A DNA stretch of 6,914 nucleotides from a bacterium (GTDB taxonomy: Bacteria > JALSQH01), in the NCBI GenBank assembly GCA_026985515.1, contig JALSQH010000238.1:1-6914 (forward strand). Direction: 5' to 3'. The notes beneath the pieces are model-generated. The model ran no database searches and was not told where the DNA came from. It saw only the letters and a program-made list of their open reading frames with translations. Each line of letters opens with the position of its first letter. Positions within the stretch are counted from its first letter, which is position 1. This document shows positions 6,211 through 6,914 of the stretch, piece after piece. A program made the translations under genes and the position numbers.

Positions 6211-6914
6211 AGTGGAATTATGATTTTTCAGGCAGAGTTGCAGTTATAACGGGGAGCAGCAGGGGAATAGGACTTGAGATTGCGAAGGCCTTCAATGAAC
6301 TTGGAGCAAAGGTTGTAATTTCATCCAGAAAAATGGAAAACCAGCAGAAAGCCATGGAGGAATTTTCAAACAGGGAAAATGTACTGCCGGTTCCAGCCCA
6401 TGCGGGAAAGGTGGAGGATCTGAAAAATCTCATTGAGAGAACCTATGAACACTTTGGAAGACTTGACATACTCGTTAACAATGCTGCCACAAATCCATAT
6501 TTTGGACCAATGGTCCATGCAGATGAGAAAGCATGGGATAAAATTATTGAAGTGGACCTCAAGGGTTACTTCTTTGCTTCACAATTTGCCATAAGAAAAT
6601 GGATGGAGAAAAATGAAAAAGGGGTAATCGTAAACATAGCATCTGTGGCAGGGATCAGAGCAGCGCCTGGCCTTGGTATTTACGGCATAGCAAAGGCTGG
6701 TGTCATCATGATGACAAAGATCTTTGCAAAAGAAACAGGGCCCCTCGGTATAAGAGTCAATGCCATTGCCCCCGGTCTTGTGAAAACAAAATTCAGCACC
6801 GCTCTATGGTCATCAGAAGAAATACTCAACCAGTGGTTGCAGAATCAGGCAATTCAGAGAATCGCCTTGCCCGAAGATATCGTGGGAGCAGTTCTCTTTC
6901 TTTCATCACCACAG
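6207..6914 (+). CDS. Short-chain dehydrogenase/reductase, DHRS4-like (C-terminus beyond window)
   Basis: The frame opens at ATG 6207 and stays open for 236 codons to the window end, near the usual 250-260 residues, so only a short tail is missing. This classical SDR would use NAD(P)H to reduce a carbonyl or oxidise an alcohol. Visible motifs are the nucleotide-binding TGSSRGIG at 15-22, NNAA at 91-94, Ser146, and the catalytic Y159-x3-K163, followed by IAPGLVKT. Arg41 after the second strand (SSRK) suggests NADP(H). The stretches NNAATNPYFG and APGLVKTKFS with a following LW resemble the DHRS4 group (carbonyl/retinal reductases), so that subfamily is likely, but bacterial relatives act on many substrates. 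The helix Asn of the N-S-Y-K tetrad is Asp117 here (EVDLKG). The ATG overlaps the stop of the upstream regulator gene (ATGA), which suggests linked expression and perhaps feedback. Confidence 0.93.
   Translation, partial: MKWNYDFSGRVAVITGSSRGIGLEIAKAFNELGAKVVISSRKMENQQKAMEEFSNRENVLPVPAHAGKVEDLKNLIERTYEHFGRLDILVNNAATNPYFGPMVHADEKAWDKIIEVDLKGYFFASQFAIRKWMEKNEKGVIVNIASVAGIRAAPGLGIYGIAKAGVIMMTKIFAKETGPLGIRVNAIAPGLVKTKFSTALWSSEEILNQWLQNQAIQRIALPEDIVGAVLFLSSPQ

Noticed and set aside
6218-6433. Minus-strand open frame of 71 codons
   Set aside because: It is the reverse of the nucleotide-binding region of the dehydrogenase, which is clearly the real coding strand.

Overview
This window comes from a bacterium, probably an anaerobic thermophile. 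The bacterial evidence is an aspartyl-tRNA synthetase with the bacterial GAD insertion, sigma70-like promoters and Shine-Dalgarno sites. The DNA is moderately AT-rich, arginine is mostly AGA/AGG, ATA is common, and the proteins are rich in Lys, Glu and Arg. A DtxR-type iron box, ferrous-iron transport genes and a Tat-exported molybdenum enzyme suit an anaerobe. The species cannot be named from this sequence.

Layout: two gene sets diverge from a 68-bp region at 5498-5565. Leftward (minus strand) run purU (formyl-tetrahydrofolate hydrolase), aspS (aspartyl-tRNA synthetase), feoA and feoB (ferrous iron transport) and the start of a Tat-exported molybdopterin/4Fe-4S oxidoreductase that runs off the left edge. 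Rightward (plus strand) run a Crp/Fnr-family regulator and, overlapping it by 4 bases, a DHRS4-like short-chain dehydrogenase that runs off the right edge with no stop codon.

Control: feoAB appears to have its own promoter, whose -35 box contains the aspS stop codon. An 18-bp palindrome with the DtxR/IdeR core TTAGG-N4-CCTAA lies at the predicted transcription start, so feoAB is probably repressed when iron is plentiful. The first genes of the two divergent units, purU and the regulator, have no visible Shine-Dalgarno site and lie directly behind -10-like boxes, whereas every other gene has one. Leaderless initiation is likely for both, and one symmetric TTGCAA could serve as -35 for both promoters.

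How the genes work together: purU and aspS are housekeeping genes of one-carbon metabolism and translation. AspRS carries His31, the mark of non-discriminating enzymes, so the organism probably makes Asn-tRNA(Asn) through GatCAB. FeoAB imports Fe(II), which iron-sulfur enzymes such as the neighbouring oxidoreductase need, although that gene is separated by 149 bases and may be expressed independently. I found no mobile element, CRISPR array, tRNA or rRNA. Nothing here amounts to a clearly new system; the best leads are in gene regulation and in sequence deviations of known families.
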